37,239 bases of DNA from CAWBRT01 sp050015355 (GTDB lineage Bacteria > Acidobacteriota > Terriglobia > Terriglobales > Acidobacteriaceae): assembly GCA_050015355.1 (NCBI GenBank), contig JBEKBO010000035.1, positions 1 to 37,239 on the forward strand, read 5' to 3'. Position 1 is the first letter of the stretch; each line of letters starts with the position of its first letter. Made by a program: the position numbers and the translations under genes. Positions 8,933 to 17,713 of the stretch are shown here, piece after piece. The notes below the pieces were generated by a model. The model worked only from the letters and a program-made list of their open reading frames with translations, was not told the origin of the DNA and ran no database searches.

Positions 8933-9432
8933 AGGTCCCCCTGTTTTGAATCCAGCCTAATTCAGGCATGATAATAAAAAAAGCGCGGAAACGTCTCGGA
9001 TTGGGACGGGGGAAGGACGGTTGTGGAGTCGAAGGAAGACGCTCATGTCAGGCCCGGGAGTGTGTAACATCCAGTTAGTAGAATCGCGGCAACAAGGCGA
9101 ATTGCGTTACAAACGTTCGTGCACAGTCGCGCGACGTTGGCAATGATGCTACTCATGCGGGAGCCCTCATTCTGGGGCAGGACGTCGATAAACACTATGG
9201 TTGGACTACCGATGTAACTTGCAACGTTTCGAATTGCTTTGTACATTCATGGCGCAGCAGTAGAATGTTGGGGTTGGGACCGGCTCAGTCTCGTTTCAGA
9301 AAACATCAACCGTGACTGGAAGACGCGTCGTTCCAACTGGTATCCTATTAATGTAAGAGTTCGCGCACGGGTGTTCTCTATTGGCCTTTCGAAGATAGTA
9401 TACGGACGCGGCGCGACCTGAGCCAGCACGCT
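8933..9432. other. 500-bp non-coding stretch
   Basis: It holds the upstream region of the decarboxylase gene and then about 400 bp in which only short, low-quality frames occur on either strand. I see no family, RNA gene or clear promoter. Because a kinase remnant follows directly, part of it may be what is left of the 5' side of that gene, but I could not recognise kinase sequence here. Confidence 0.4.
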
Positions 9433-9582
9433 ATGTACGTGTGTTTCTGCCCATTGAATTCTGGGGGCGCGCAGATCGTCCAAGTGGCGGATAACGGCGT
9501 CGGCATTCCCCAGAAAAATCTGGTGCGCATTTTCTCTCACCGGGGCGTCACCTTCACTCTCGAACTTCCTCTACAGGCGTAA
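9433..9582 (+). pseudogene. Remnant of a sensor histidine kinase (HATPase_c domain fragment)
   Basis: A 49-residue frame ends at TAA 9580-9582. It reads SGGAQIVQVADNGVGIP (the G1/ATP-lid block of a histidine-kinase ATPase), then QKNLVRIFSH (the F-box region), then directly GVTFTLELPLQA, the usual last strand of the domain. The GHGFGLH-type G2 block and roughly 35 residues that should lie between FSH and GVTFTLELP are missing without loss of frame. The dimerisation/His-phosphorylation domain and all sensing domains are also absent. This is a stump of the kinase that probably once partnered the response regulator starting 34 bp downstream. It cannot bind or transfer phosphate. Confidence 0.8.
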
Positions 9583-9616
9583 GATACAGGTACACAGGAA
9601 TACAGAGGGGTGCTCC

Positions 9617-11524
9617 ATGGGGACATCTCATTTCCGGTTGCTCATCGTGGACGACAACAAAGCTATCCACGACGATCTGAAGAAGATTTTGTTGCCCCGC
9701 GAGACCGATTCCGGGTTGGCCGCCGGCGAAGCTCTGCTGTTCGGAACGGCGACCACACCCGACGTACCCTTCGCGATCGATTCCTCCTTCCGGGGACAGG
9801 AAGGATTAGCTCGCGTTCGACAGGCACAAGCCTCCGGCCAGCCGTATGCGCTGGCCTTCATTGGCGTTGGCATGGCCCCCGGTTGGGATGGCATCGAAAC
9901 CATCCGTCACCTGTGGCAAGCGGACCCCGACCTGCAGATCGTGATCTGCACTGCTCATTCGGACTGCAACTGGAAAGACATCGTGCAGCGCCTTGGCGTA
10001 TCGCACAATTATGTCGTCCTCAAAAAGCCTTTCGACACCATCGAAGTCAGCCAGCTTACTCATGCCCTGACCGCGAAGTGGGCGTCCATGCAGCGGGACC
10101 GACTTCGCCTGGAGGAACTCAACGGTTTAGTGGAGGAGCGGACTGCCAAGTTGTCTACCGCAATCGAGGAATTGGCGAAGGCGAAAAACGAAGCCGAGGC
10201 AGCTGCCCTGCAAGACCCCCTAACCGAGCTCCCCAACCGGCGCCTATTCCACAACCGGCTCACCTTGTCCTTACAAAGAGCCAAGCGCCACCCTGGAGAT
10301 CTTTGCGCCTTGCTCTACTTGGACATAGATGACTTTAAGGTCATCAATGAAAGTCTGGGACACGAGGCGGGAGACGAACTGCTTGTGGAAGTTGCGCACC
10401 GCCTGCAAGGGTCTCTACGTCGCACCGATGCAATCAGTCGCTTTCCCGGAGGGGAAGACCTCGTTGCGCGTTTCGGCGGAGACGAGTTCGCCATCCTTCT
10501 CGACGATATCAAAGAAGCAAGCGATGCTCTTCGCGTCGCGGATCGAATTCTGGGAAAAGTCCAAGCTCCCGTTCATCTGCGCGGCAAAGACTTGTCTGTT
10601 ACTGTCAGCATCGGCATCACGACTAACGCAAGCCAATATTCCACGGCGGAAGATATGCTGCGCGATGCGGATATTGCCATGTATCGGGCCAAGGCTGCCG
10701 GGCGAGGTGGATGCGTAGTCTTTGATCAAGCCATGCACTACCGTGCAGTCGAAAGACTGCAGTTGGAATCTGAGTTGCGGCAAGCGATAGAGCGGAAAGA
10801 ATTCATTTTACATTATCAACCCATTGTCTCTTTACCGGCCAAGTGCATCGTGGGCTTTGAAGCTCTTCTGCGCTGGCGGTCACCGCAACGCGGCCTTGTC
10901 GGACCGGATGTCGTCATCCCGGTAGCTGAAGAAACCGGGCTCATCGTTCCCATTGGCGCCTGGGTTTTACGTGAGGCTTGTAGTCAGTTGCGCAGTTGGC
11001 AAGAACGCTTTGTACACGAATCGCACCTGACGATGAGCGTCAATCTCTCGGCGAAGCAGTTTTCGCAGCCGGATCTGGTGAATACAGTGGCGCGGATCTT
11101 GCACGAAACTGGAGTCAAAGGGCGTAGCCTGCGTCTCGAGTTGACTGAGAGCGCGGCCATGGAAGACCCGACGCGCACGTACACCACCCTTGAGGAGCTG
11201 CAGCATCTGGGCGTACGGCTTAGCCTGGACGATTTTGGCACTGGCTACTCGTCTCTGGACCAGTTGCACCGATTTCCCGTGGATACCCTGAAAGTTGACC
11301 GCTACTTTGTCATGGGGATGACAACGAACGAACGAAATCAGAAGATCGTTAAGACAATCATCAACCTGGCCCATAACCTGGGGATGGACGTGATCGCCGA
11401 AGGAGCGGAGACGGCCGAACACGTTGCTCTTCTTAATGGTATGGCCTGTGACTGTCTGCAGGGCTACGTCTTCTCTAAACCGCTGGAACCTAAAGAAGTC
11501 GACTCTTTGCTCGCGACTCTCTGA
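9617..11524 (+). CDS. Response regulator with GGDEF and EAL domains, phospho-acceptor Asp replaced by Gly
   Basis: The 635-residue cytoplasmic protein has three parts. The receiver (about residues 6-150) shows LLIVDDN with the acidic pair D12/D13, ICTAHSD and VVLKKPF. A Leu/Glu-rich coiled coil spans about 155-198. The diguanylate cyclase has FGGDEF at 286-291 and the EAL phosphodiesterase has FEALLRW near 414-420, with DDFGTGYSS at 538-546. Both catalytic motifs look intact, so it may make and/or break cyclic-di-GMP. In the receiver the third strand reads ALAFIGVGM where the family has ALAFVDVRM: position 83 is Gly (GGC, 9863-9865), one transition from GAC. It should not be phosphorylated at the normal site. 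AGAGGGG precedes the ATG. The adjacent kinase is reduced to a stump. Confidence 0.92.
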   Translation: MGTSHFRLLIVDDNKAIHDDLKKILLPRETDSGLAAGEALLFGTATTPDVPFAIDSSFRGQEGLARVRQAQASGQPYALAFIGVGMAPGWDGIETIRHLWQADPDLQIVICTAHSDCNWKDIVQRLGVSHNYVVLKKPFDTIEVSQLTHALTAKWASMQRDRLRLEELNGLVEERTAKLSTAIEELAKAKNEAEAAALQDPLTELPNRRLFHNRLTLSLQRAKRHPGDLCALLYLDIDDFKVINESLGHEAGDELLVEVAHRLQGSLRRTDAISRFPGGEDLVARFGGDEFAILLDDIKEASDALRVADRILGKVQAPVHLRGKDLSVTVSIGITTNASQYSTAEDMLRDADIAMYRAKAAGRGGCVVFDQAMHYRAVERLQLESELRQAIERKEFILHYQPIVSLPAKCIVGFEALLRWRSPQRGLVGPDVVIPVAEETGLIVPIGAWVLREACSQLRSWQERFVHESHLTMSVNLSAKQFSQPDLVNTVARILHETGVKGRSLRLELTESAAMEDPTRTYTTLEELQHLGVRLSLDDFGTGYSSLDQLHRFPVDTLKVDRYFVMGMTTNERNQKIVKTIINLAHNLGMDVIAEGAETAEHVALLNGMACDCLQGYVFSKPLEPKEVDSLLATL

Positions 11525-11978
11525 ACGAGCACTGCTTTCGGAGCATCTGCTAACCGTAAGCAGAAGATCCCGCAGCGTCCATTCAATCCCAGGAGTGCGG
11601 CTGAATCCACACGCCAGAGCGGTTTGAGAGCTTCCAGGCGAACTCGCAATCCGGGTTTTGTGCGAGCTTTAGCGACCGAAAATACCGATCAGCCCCACCA
11701 AGATCAGCAACGCAGAGACCGCGTCGCCGTTGCAATCCTATTGAGCGTGACTAGCTGTCTGGCTACGACTTCGGCAAGGTGCACACAGATCGCAGCGATT
11801 GTGCGGGCGTTGGAATGGATCGGTATACTGGCCACGGCGGCATGGTTCGCTTGGCGAGGCCGGACTCTCGACTGGTCTCCGGGCGATTAAACCACTTTGC
11901 GAGAGATCTATACCATGAAGCAACCGGGCGCGGGGTCCCCGGCAAACGCTGATTTTGGCGTTTGCTGGGGTGACAGTC
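11525..11978. other. Non-coding stretch downstream of the GGDEF/EAL gene
   Basis: There is no convincing gene. An 88-codon plus-strand frame (11624-11890) ends in a hydrophobic stretch (IVRALEWIGILATAAWFAW), and the minus strand carries the hydrophobic tail LLILVGLIGIFGR before a stop near 11670. That tail has an in-frame stop about 20 codons upstream and no start. Either could be debris of a small membrane-protein gene. I see no terminator with a T-tract. Confidence 0.35.
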
Positions 11979-12019
11979 AGCCCCGGCGTTGATAGCCCCG
12001 TGGTACATCCGCTCTGGAA
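11979..12019 (+). repeat. Imperfect 40-bp direct repeat, copy 1 (before the permease remnant)
   Basis: The sequence runs from AGCCCCGGCGTTGATAGCCC to CTCTGGAA. A second, about 80% similar copy lies at 12800-12838 just after the permease remnant. Directly upstream is GGGGTGAC-A-GTCA-G-CCCC, an inverted repeat (11967-11984). The two copies flank the truncated gene. They could be a duplicated regulatory RNA element or a trace of the rearrangement. The function is unknown. Confidence 0.45.
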
Positions 12020-12031
12020 AGGAGTCTTATC

Positions 12032-12643
12032 TTGGCAATCGACCCCATCGTATCGAAGTCACAGCCACCGGCGACGAACCCTAAGCCCAGCGTCACTGGG
12101 ACGAGAGAGACCATTCAAGTCGACCAGAGGGTGTCCCTTCTGAAGGGCATTCCACTGAGCTTGCAGCATTTGTTTGCGATGTTCGGCGCGTCAGTCCTCG
12201 TTCCCATCCTCTTCAATCAGGCGGCGGGCACGACGGTTATTGACCCGGCCCTCGTCCTGATGATGAACGGCATCGGAACACTCATCTACACCTTCGTATG
12301 TCGGGGCAAGGCTCCCGCCTTCGGCCAGGTGAGCGGGGCGATCCGCACTATCCCCGTTCCGTTCATCGGCGGCGTCAGCATGATGCTATTCGGCGTGATC
12401 GCGGCATCCGGGCTGCGCATGCTTATCGAAGTGAAGGTCGACTACTCGAAAAGCAGGAATCTCCTCCTCTCCGCAATCATCCTTGTAGTTGGAATCTCCG
12501 GCGTCTCTATAAAGCTCGGCCAGACCCAGCTCCGAGGTATGGTCTTAGCCACCATCGTTGGCATGCTTCTCAGCTTGTTCTTCTTCCTCTTGGATAAGTG
12601 GGGCTGGACCGCGGAGGATTCCGCCGTTGCCGTCGAAGGGTAG
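12032..12643 (+). pseudogene. NCS2 (UraA-type) nucleobase permease with the central half deleted
   Basis: The 203 residues contain the start of a uracil/xanthine permease (LLKGIPLSLQHLFAMFGASVLVPILF, DPALVLMMNGIGTLIYTFVCRGKAPA). This jumps at about residue 97 (near nt 12320) to the family's last third (IRTIPVPFIGGVSMMLFGVI, then EVKVDYSKSRNLLLSAIILV and LRGMVLATIVGMLLSL). Full-length members have about 430 residues, so roughly 200 are missing in frame. The lost part covers the middle membrane segments that carry the nucleobase-binding Glu residues in E. coli UraA (E241, E290). It should be unable to transport in the known way. Ending at a normal-looking C-terminus argues for one clean internal deletion. 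It could still make a membrane protein, hence 'remnant' rather than proven dead. Confidence 0.8.
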
Positions 12644-12799
12644 CGGCCACACATTATCCGGCATTATGGCGGGCCAGAGTTGCTGTAGTGAAGAATTGCA
12701 ACATCTCGCCTCAAGCGGAGGACGTGCACTGATCGTGCTGTTCGTTCCGGTTAGACCGGATTCGCGGAAGGTGTACCCTGCGAAGCAGTAGGGCTTCTG

Positions 12800-12838
12800 A
12801 GCCCGGCGGTGATAGCTCCGGGTACAGCTACTTTGGAA
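12800..12838 (+). repeat. Imperfect 40-bp direct repeat, copy 2 (after the permease remnant)
   Basis: This is the partner of 11979-12019, sharing AGCCC-GGCG-TGATAGC-CCG-GTAC and the final TGGAA. Its core can form a short hairpin CCCGG...CCGGG around CGGTGATAGCT. It lies between the permease remnant and the 3' end of the convergent CMD-family gene. Confidence 0.45.
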
Positions 12839-12843
12839 CCGCG

Positions 12844-13518
12844 CTAGTGCGGCAACGGAGCGAGCATCGGCGTGTAGTCCTTCGCTACCGGCGTGCGGCC
12901 CACATTGATCACCATGGCAAGCAAGGTGTAGTAGCCGTTCACCCCGACCATGTCCATCATCCCCTGTTCCCCGAATTTCGCCACCGCTCGGGAGTAGGTA
13001 GCGTCGCTAACGCTCTTGTTGCGGTGAAGCTCGGTCGAAAACTCGTAGACAATCTCCTCTTCCTCCGCCATTTTAGCCGGCCGCCGCCCTTCAGCCAGGG
13101 CTTTGGCGATCTCCGGATCGAGTCCGGCTTTAATGGCGATCGGGTAGTGCACAGACCACTCATACTCCTGCGTCCACTCCCGGGCCACGATCAGGATGAT
13201 GAACTCGTTGAGTTTGGATGGCAGCGCATCCCGGTAACGCAGGTAATCCCCCATTGCCGAGGCGCGCAGCATCAGTTCGGGACTACGCAGCAACGGAACG
13301 AACGGACCGAAGACCTGCGCCTTGCGGATGGTCACGAACTCCACCGACGCTTTCTTCTGAGCTTCTGTCTGCTTGCTCTCCGGGATGGGCGGCAGCCGAT
13401 TCTGCTGCAACGTCGATGGGGAAGCGGCCGGCACTGCCTGGACCGTCCGGGTCTGAGCAAACAACTCGCTAACGCAAGCCAGCGCTACGAGCAACAAGGC
13501 ACACTGGAGCTTTTTCAT
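12844..13518 (-). CDS. Secreted carboxymuconolactone-decarboxylase (CMD/AhpD)-like protein
   Basis: From ATG 13518 (GGAGAG 4-5 nt upstream) the product has 224 residues. It starts with a clear signal peptide (MKKLQCALLLVALACVSELFA-Q). The mature part contains a CMD-like helical domain: FGPFVPLLRSPELMLRASAMGDYLRY, LPSKLNEFIILIVAREWTQEYEWSVHYPIA, then VAKFGEQGMMDMVGVNGYYTLLAMVINVG. The reductant Cys-x-x-Cys of AhpD is absent (EYEWSVH in its place), so it is probably not a peroxidase-type member. Similar proteins are common in soil bacteria with unknown roles. The frame stays open upstream to 13560, but that extension would bury the signal peptide. It is convergent with the permease remnant. Confidence 0.82.
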   Translation of the reverse strand: MKKLQCALLLVALACVSELFAQTRTVQAVPAASPSTLQQNRLPPIPESKQTEAQKKASVEFVTIRKAQVFGPFVPLLRSPELMLRASAMGDYLRYRDALPSKLNEFIILIVAREWTQEYEWSVHYPIAIKAGLDPEIAKALAEGRRPAKMAEEEEIVYEFSTELHRNKSVSDATYSRAVAKFGEQGMMDMVGVNGYYTLLAMVINVGRTPVAKDYTPMLAPLPH

Positions 13519-13833
13519 GCTTCTCTCCGAAACACTGTGATTGATATTCGCGATGGACAAACCCTAGCCGCTGATCGGTTCTCCATATTAGCCACAGCAC
13601 AGCACGAACTCATCGCGAGCCGGCGAGGCTGAGCGTCTAATATGGTAACCCGAAACTCGCCTGAGGTGGGGCCCCCGACGAGGCTGGGCTCGTTGGGGTG
13701 ACTGGGTGTCATTCGGAGTAAGCTCAAGGCCTATCCTCCAAGGGGGAGTTAACGGAGCAGCGTATCGATATTCAGGACCGAGGCTCCGGCGCCAAGCGGC
13801 TCAGACGCAGCGCCGGCGTGTGCAGCGTAAACT
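13519..13833. other. 315-bp intergenic stretch
   Basis: It separates the CMD-like gene from the 3' end of the eutC remnant. Only short frames without family resemblance occur. It contains the upstream region of the CMD-like gene; no convincing -35/-10 pair stood out. Confidence 0.4.
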
Positions 13834-14500
13834 CTATGCCTCTTGGTTGTTGAGTCGTTCCTTTAGGTGCGTGCCGCTAGTTCGTTCCTCGATCATCTGT
13901 CCGACTAAATTGAGGATACGGGTGGCGGCCTTCGCAACTGGTACGCCACGCGCGTGAATATTGGAAACGAGGTTACGGTCAGCATCGGTGTGTCCGGGAC
14001 GAGGGCTGTAAGCAAGATAGGCTGAAAGGCTCTCAGCGGTCGCCAACCCGGGGCGCTCGCCAATGAGCAGCACCACCGTGCTTGGCGCCAGCAATGCACC
14101 GATGTGGTTCATGATGCCGACACGGCAGTGCCGGACTACAAAAGGACGTCCCATTGTCCAATTCCGTTCTCGTCCCCCGTCGCATAGGAGTGGCAATAGA
14201 GTCTGGACCTGAGCAGCCACGGCGCATACCGAGAGCCCGTCCCCAACCACGATCTGCACATCCGGACCTTGTGGACACTGGGTTTTTACAGCGGAGCGCG
14301 CCACCTCACCCAGTGATCGTCCGAGGTCGGGACGCAACAGATACTCAGATTTCGAACTGGCTTCCGTCGAGATTTCGAACAACTCCCAGCGTCTGACAAA
14401 TTCCCGGCTGAAGTGTGCGTTGAGATCGAGTTCTGCCTGCACTGCATCCCGGGCGGCGGCATGGTCGGCTCGCAGTTGAAGTTCATTGCAGTTGAGTGGT
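13834..14500 (-). pseudogene. eutC: Ethanolamine ammonia-lyase small subunit, 5' end deleted
   Basis: The frame carries the C-terminal two thirds of EutC. It has the AAARDAV block, then YLLRPDLGRSLGEVA, VVGDGLSVCAVAAQ, VLLIGERPGLATAESLSAYL, RPGHTDADRNLVSNIH and HLKERL. EutC pairs with EutB to deaminate ethanolamine to acetaldehyde and ammonia with adenosylcobalamin. Here the N-terminal part is missing: the frame just upstream of ELQLRADHAAARDAV runs straight into eutB sequence (AHITT...) in another frame at about 14485-14500. The usual first 60-90 residues and the start codon are gone. An internal GTG at 14442 could start a shorter product, but without a native N-terminus. Stop at 13834. Confidence 0.85.
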
Positions 14501-15171
14501 GATGTGCGCCAGGCAGCAGGACTGCGTCGGAATCTGGTACGCCTCGATCAGGCGGTTGAGAGCGTGCAGAATCGAAGAGACGACTTCGACGGAGTCTGTC
14601 GCGGGATTCACTCCGATTACCGCGTCGCCACAGCCGTACAGCAGGCCCTCGATGGTCGAAAGCAAGATACCCGCCAAGTCGTCCGCTGGATGGTTCGGTT
14701 GCAACCGGATGCCAAGTACTCCCTGCTCGCCCATGGTGTTACGGCAACGAGTGACGTTGCGCATTCGCGAGGCCGCGAGAACGAGATCGCGATTGCTCAT
14801 AAGCTTGGCAACAGCCGCGCAATTTCCGGCATGATCCCCCATCGCAATGCCTTGATCGCGGAGTCGGTGGTGGCGTCATCCAGAAGGTATTCGCGGAATT
14901 CACCGACGGTCAGCGCCGAAACGGGTTGGAACGCCGCTTCGTCCCATGTCGTTTGAAGCACCCGGCTGACTTCGTCTGCTTCGGGCAGTATGAGCGGCCG
15001 AGCGATGATGTCGCGCAACGGCAAATCAGCTAACGTACACTTGGCGGCAATGCGCTCTTGCTCCGAGCGCGCGGCTATCCCGGCCAGTCGATCACCGGAC
15101 TTCTCCTCGTTTGCCTTGGCAAACACCTCGTTGAGACCCGAGAATGCAAATCGCTCAGCCATAACCGACAC
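14483..15171 (-). pseudogene. eutB: Ethanolamine ammonia-lyase large subunit, frameshifted and truncated
   Basis: The 5' part reads FAFSGLNEVFAKANEEKSGD, LAGIAARSEQERIAAK and LTVGEFREYLL, as in EutB, then runs into a stop at 14797. After a one-base deletion at about 14818-14821 (ATTGC-GCG where ATT GCC GCG is expected), EutB continues in the next frame. That continuation reads AAVAKLMSNRDLVLAASR, CRNTMGEQGVLGIRLQPNHP, GLLYGCGDAVIGVNPATDSVE and IPTQSCCLAHITT. There it meets eutC sequence and stops at 14483. Only about 235 of roughly 450-470 residues remain, without the second half of the TIM barrel that holds most substrate and cobalamin contacts. No other eut genes or microcompartment genes are near. 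Confidence 0.88.
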
Positions 15172-15241
15172 CAGCCAATCTCATCGTGGGAACCGGTACT
15201 GCTGCCTTGCAAATATGATGCATCTCGGTCCGCCTGTGCAG

Positions 15242-15694
15242 CTAGCGATAGGTAGCCAACACTTTCTGCAGCTCGTCCGAGAACCGTTCCTTGAGACGGT
15301 TAGCAGCCGGCGCCCCCCAGACCTCCACGTTGGCGTTGATCGTTACCCGTGTCTCAGGTTTAGTGTTGAGGGCTTCGATGTGAAAGTCGAAAGTGCACTT
15401 CTTGCCCATGAGGCCGACGCTCGTCTTTGAGTAGAAGATGCCGTTACCGCTGATCGTTCCTTTGTCCTTATCCTTGTGCGTGATGAAATAGCCCATCCGC
15501 TCGATGGCCTCCTGGGAAGCCTGGAAAACCTCGTCGTAGGTGTGCTGGTAAACCCGCGTGAACTCCTGGTCCTTGTCGCTCTTGGACGCTCCCGGAGCCA
15601 AGCATGAAGCTGTCATTACCACCAAGATTACAGCCAGCTTGCCGACGGTCATACCAACTGGACATCGAGATCGTCCGTACTCGTTTCGGCGCAT
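15242..15694 (-). CDS. Hypothetical exported (lipoprotein-like) protein
   Basis: A 150-residue protein. AAGGAGAG lies about 8 nt before ATG 15694, which decides the start. A basic N-terminus (MRRNEYGRSR) leads to a hydrophobic segment (VGKLAVILVVMTASC) whose Cys could be lipidated, though Thr at -3 is a poor lipobox. The mature part is a small alpha/beta domain: FTRVYQHTYDEVFQASQEAIERMGY, GTISGNGIFYSK, FDFHIEALN, ETRVTINANVEV, ending in LKERFSDELQKVLATYR. The pattern recalls small outer-membrane-lipoprotein domains of the BamC/DUF3568 kind; this is only a resemblance. It lies between the eut remnant and the divergent amidase. Confidence 0.7.
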   Translation of the reverse strand: MRRNEYGRSRCPVGMTVGKLAVILVVMTASCLAPGASKSDKDQEFTRVYQHTYDEVFQASQEAIERMGYFITHKDKDKGTISGNGIFYSKTSVGLMGKKCTFDFHIEALNTKPETRVTINANVEVWGAPAANRLKERFSDELQKVLATYR

Positions 15695-15963
15695 ATCAGT
15701 ACTCTCCTTCTAACTTTCACGGCCAGGGCTTGCGTGCTTGCGATGCCTGCTGGCGCTTGTTCGTAGCCGGATTCATTCTCAGCTCTGAATTGCGCGAATT
15801 GTACTGCTCGCGAGCGGTTTTGCAAGTCAAAAGCCGCGTCTGCAAGCATGACTTGGTTCCCGCACTTTCTGTTGACAATCACGGGATGCGCCTTTATGTT
15901 TTTCGTCATCAAAGTCTTAGTCGCGAGTGTGTATAAAACACAATCAGCGATCCTGGGAGGGGC

Positions 15964-17530
15964 TTGGTGCGCAAGATATTAGCAGTAGTTTTTCTCGCCG
16001 CCGGAATGTGTGGCTACGTCCATGCAGCCGGGCCACAATTTCAGCTCATGGAAACTTCAATCAGTGATATCCATCGCGCAATGCGGGCGGGCACAGTTAC
16101 CTGCCGCAGCTTGGTCCAAGGATACCTGGACCGCATTCAGGCGTACGACAAACAGGGCCCGGCGCTCAATGCCATGCTTTACGTGAACCCCAAGGCGCTG
16201 GAGCAGGCCGAGGCCATGGATGCGGAGTTCAAGCGCACCGGCCAGATGAAGCCGCTGCATTGCATCCCCGTGGTTCTGAAGGACATTTTCGATACAGCGG
16301 ACATGCCAACCACCGCTGGATCGCTCGCGCTGAAAGGGGCGCAGCCGTCCAAGGATGCCTTCACGGTTGCACGTTTCCGGCGGGCCGGAGCGTTGATCTT
16401 GGGCAAGACGAATCTGCACGAGTTTGCACTGGCCGGCGTGACCGTTAGTTCTCTCGGCGGGCAGACGAAGAATCCTTATGATTTGTCCCGCACGCCCGGC
16501 GGTTCTTCCGGTGGGACGGGTGCAGCACTGGCGGCCAACTTTGCCGTAACCGGAACCGGTACGGATACCGTGAATTCGATTCGCTCGCCAGCTTCCGCAA
16601 ACAGCCTGGTTGGCTTCCGTCCGACCCGCGGACTGGTGAGCCGCGCCGGCATCGTGCCCGTCGCTTTTACGCAGGATGCGGCCGGTCCGATCACGCGCAA
16701 TGTTGCCGATGCTGCCGTCATGCTCGACGTGATGGCTGGCTACGACCCCGATGACCCGGTGACCGCGTTTAGTATTGGTAACATCCCGAAGACCTTATAC
16801 CGCCTACCTTGACAGGAATGGCTTGAAGGGGGCACGCATAGGGGTGCTGCGGACGCTATTCGGCAGTGGTCCCGACTACGAGGAAGTTAATCGGGTGACT
16901 GCGGCAGCGATCGAAACATTGAAGAAGCAGGTAGCGGTGGTTGTGGAGATCCAGGATGCCAGCTTAGATACGGCAAAGCTGAACGCCAATCTCGACGTGC
17001 AGAAGTACGAATACAAGTCACAGATTAATGGCTACCTGAAAGAGCACGGGGACCGCGTTCCCGTGCATTCTCTGGCCGAATTGATCGCGTCGGAGAATTA
17101 CCACAAAGCTTCTCTGCAGAAGTTTCTGGCCTCCGCCGAAAGCTATCAGGACGGTCTCAATGAACCTGATTATAAGGACCGGCGCATCAAGATCGAGGCG
17201 CTGAGGGTGCAACTGGCCGATGTGATGGGGAAGAACCAGGTTGACGCCCTGGTGTTTCCGCACCAGAAGCGCCTGCCTGTGCTCATCGGCGACATGAACC
17301 AGGCGGACCGCAACGGGATTCTGGGCTCCCTCACGGGATTTCCGGCGGTCGTGATTCCAGCCGGCTTCTCAAGCCCGATGAAGGATGCACCTATTGGGGT
17401 GCCGGTGGGCATCGAACTACTTGGCCGGCCATGGAGCGAGCCGCAGCTGCTCAAGATGGCATATGGTTTTGAGCAGGCGACTCATGCCCGTAAACCACCA
17501 CAGTCAACGCCGCCATTGCCAGGAAAATAG
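15964..17530 (+). pseudogene. Secreted amidase (amidase-signature family), split by a 1-nt insertion
   Basis: The first frame (15964-16812) has a signal peptide (MVRKILAVVFLAAGMCGYVHA) and most of the amidase-signature domain. The Ser-cisSer-Lys triad is visible: VVLKDIFD (K106), TPGGSSGGTGAA (cis-Ser about 181) and TDTVNSIRSPAS (nucleophile about S205). The second frame (to 17530) supplies the rest: YLDRNGLKGARIGVLR, VDALVFPHQKRLP, GSLTGFPAVVIPAGF, GVPVGIELLGRPW. They join at 16795-16796, where ACC-T-TAT has one T too many. Removing it restores PKTYTAYLDRNGLKG. Restored length is about 520 residues, normal for secreted amidases. As it stands the product ends after the catalytic core. A sequencing error is possible. 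Confidence 0.85.
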
Positions 17531-17560
17531 ACTCTGCGCGGCGATAGCAAGCTTGTCATC

Positions 17561-17713
17561 ATGCAACTGGCCGGCAAGTGGAAAGCGAGGGAAGGCTGCG
17601 GCTGGCATGATTTTGGAACGCGTATTTTGAAGAAGACCGGGAACCTGAAGCTGGTTATGAACACGATGGGCCACGTGAACATCAAGACTGCGATGAGCGA
17701 AGGTATGCCGTAG
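17561..17713 (+). pseudogene. Tyrosine recombinase C-terminal fragment (plus strand)
   Basis: A 50-codon frame holds WHDFGTRILKKTGNLKLV-MNTMGHVNIKTAM, the last catalytic block of a tyrosine recombinase (the H-x-x-R region degenerate to HDFG, the GH box intact). It then breaks off before the nucleophile Tyr in unrelated residues and a stop. The recognisable part starts near 17600. It meets the oppositely oriented fragment at about 17697. Confidence 0.65.

Noticed and set aside
9043..9246. Minus-strand 67-codon frame ending in a lipobox-like LLTGCYTLPGLT
   Set aside because: The Cys motif is at the C-terminal end where it cannot act as a lipobox, there is no family resemblance and no ribosome binding site.
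11624..11890. 88-codon plus-strand frame with a hydrophobic end, as a small membrane protein gene
   Set aside because: The first half is low-complexity Arg/Gln-rich, there is no ribosome binding site, and the hydrophobic end could be debris; not enough for a CDS.
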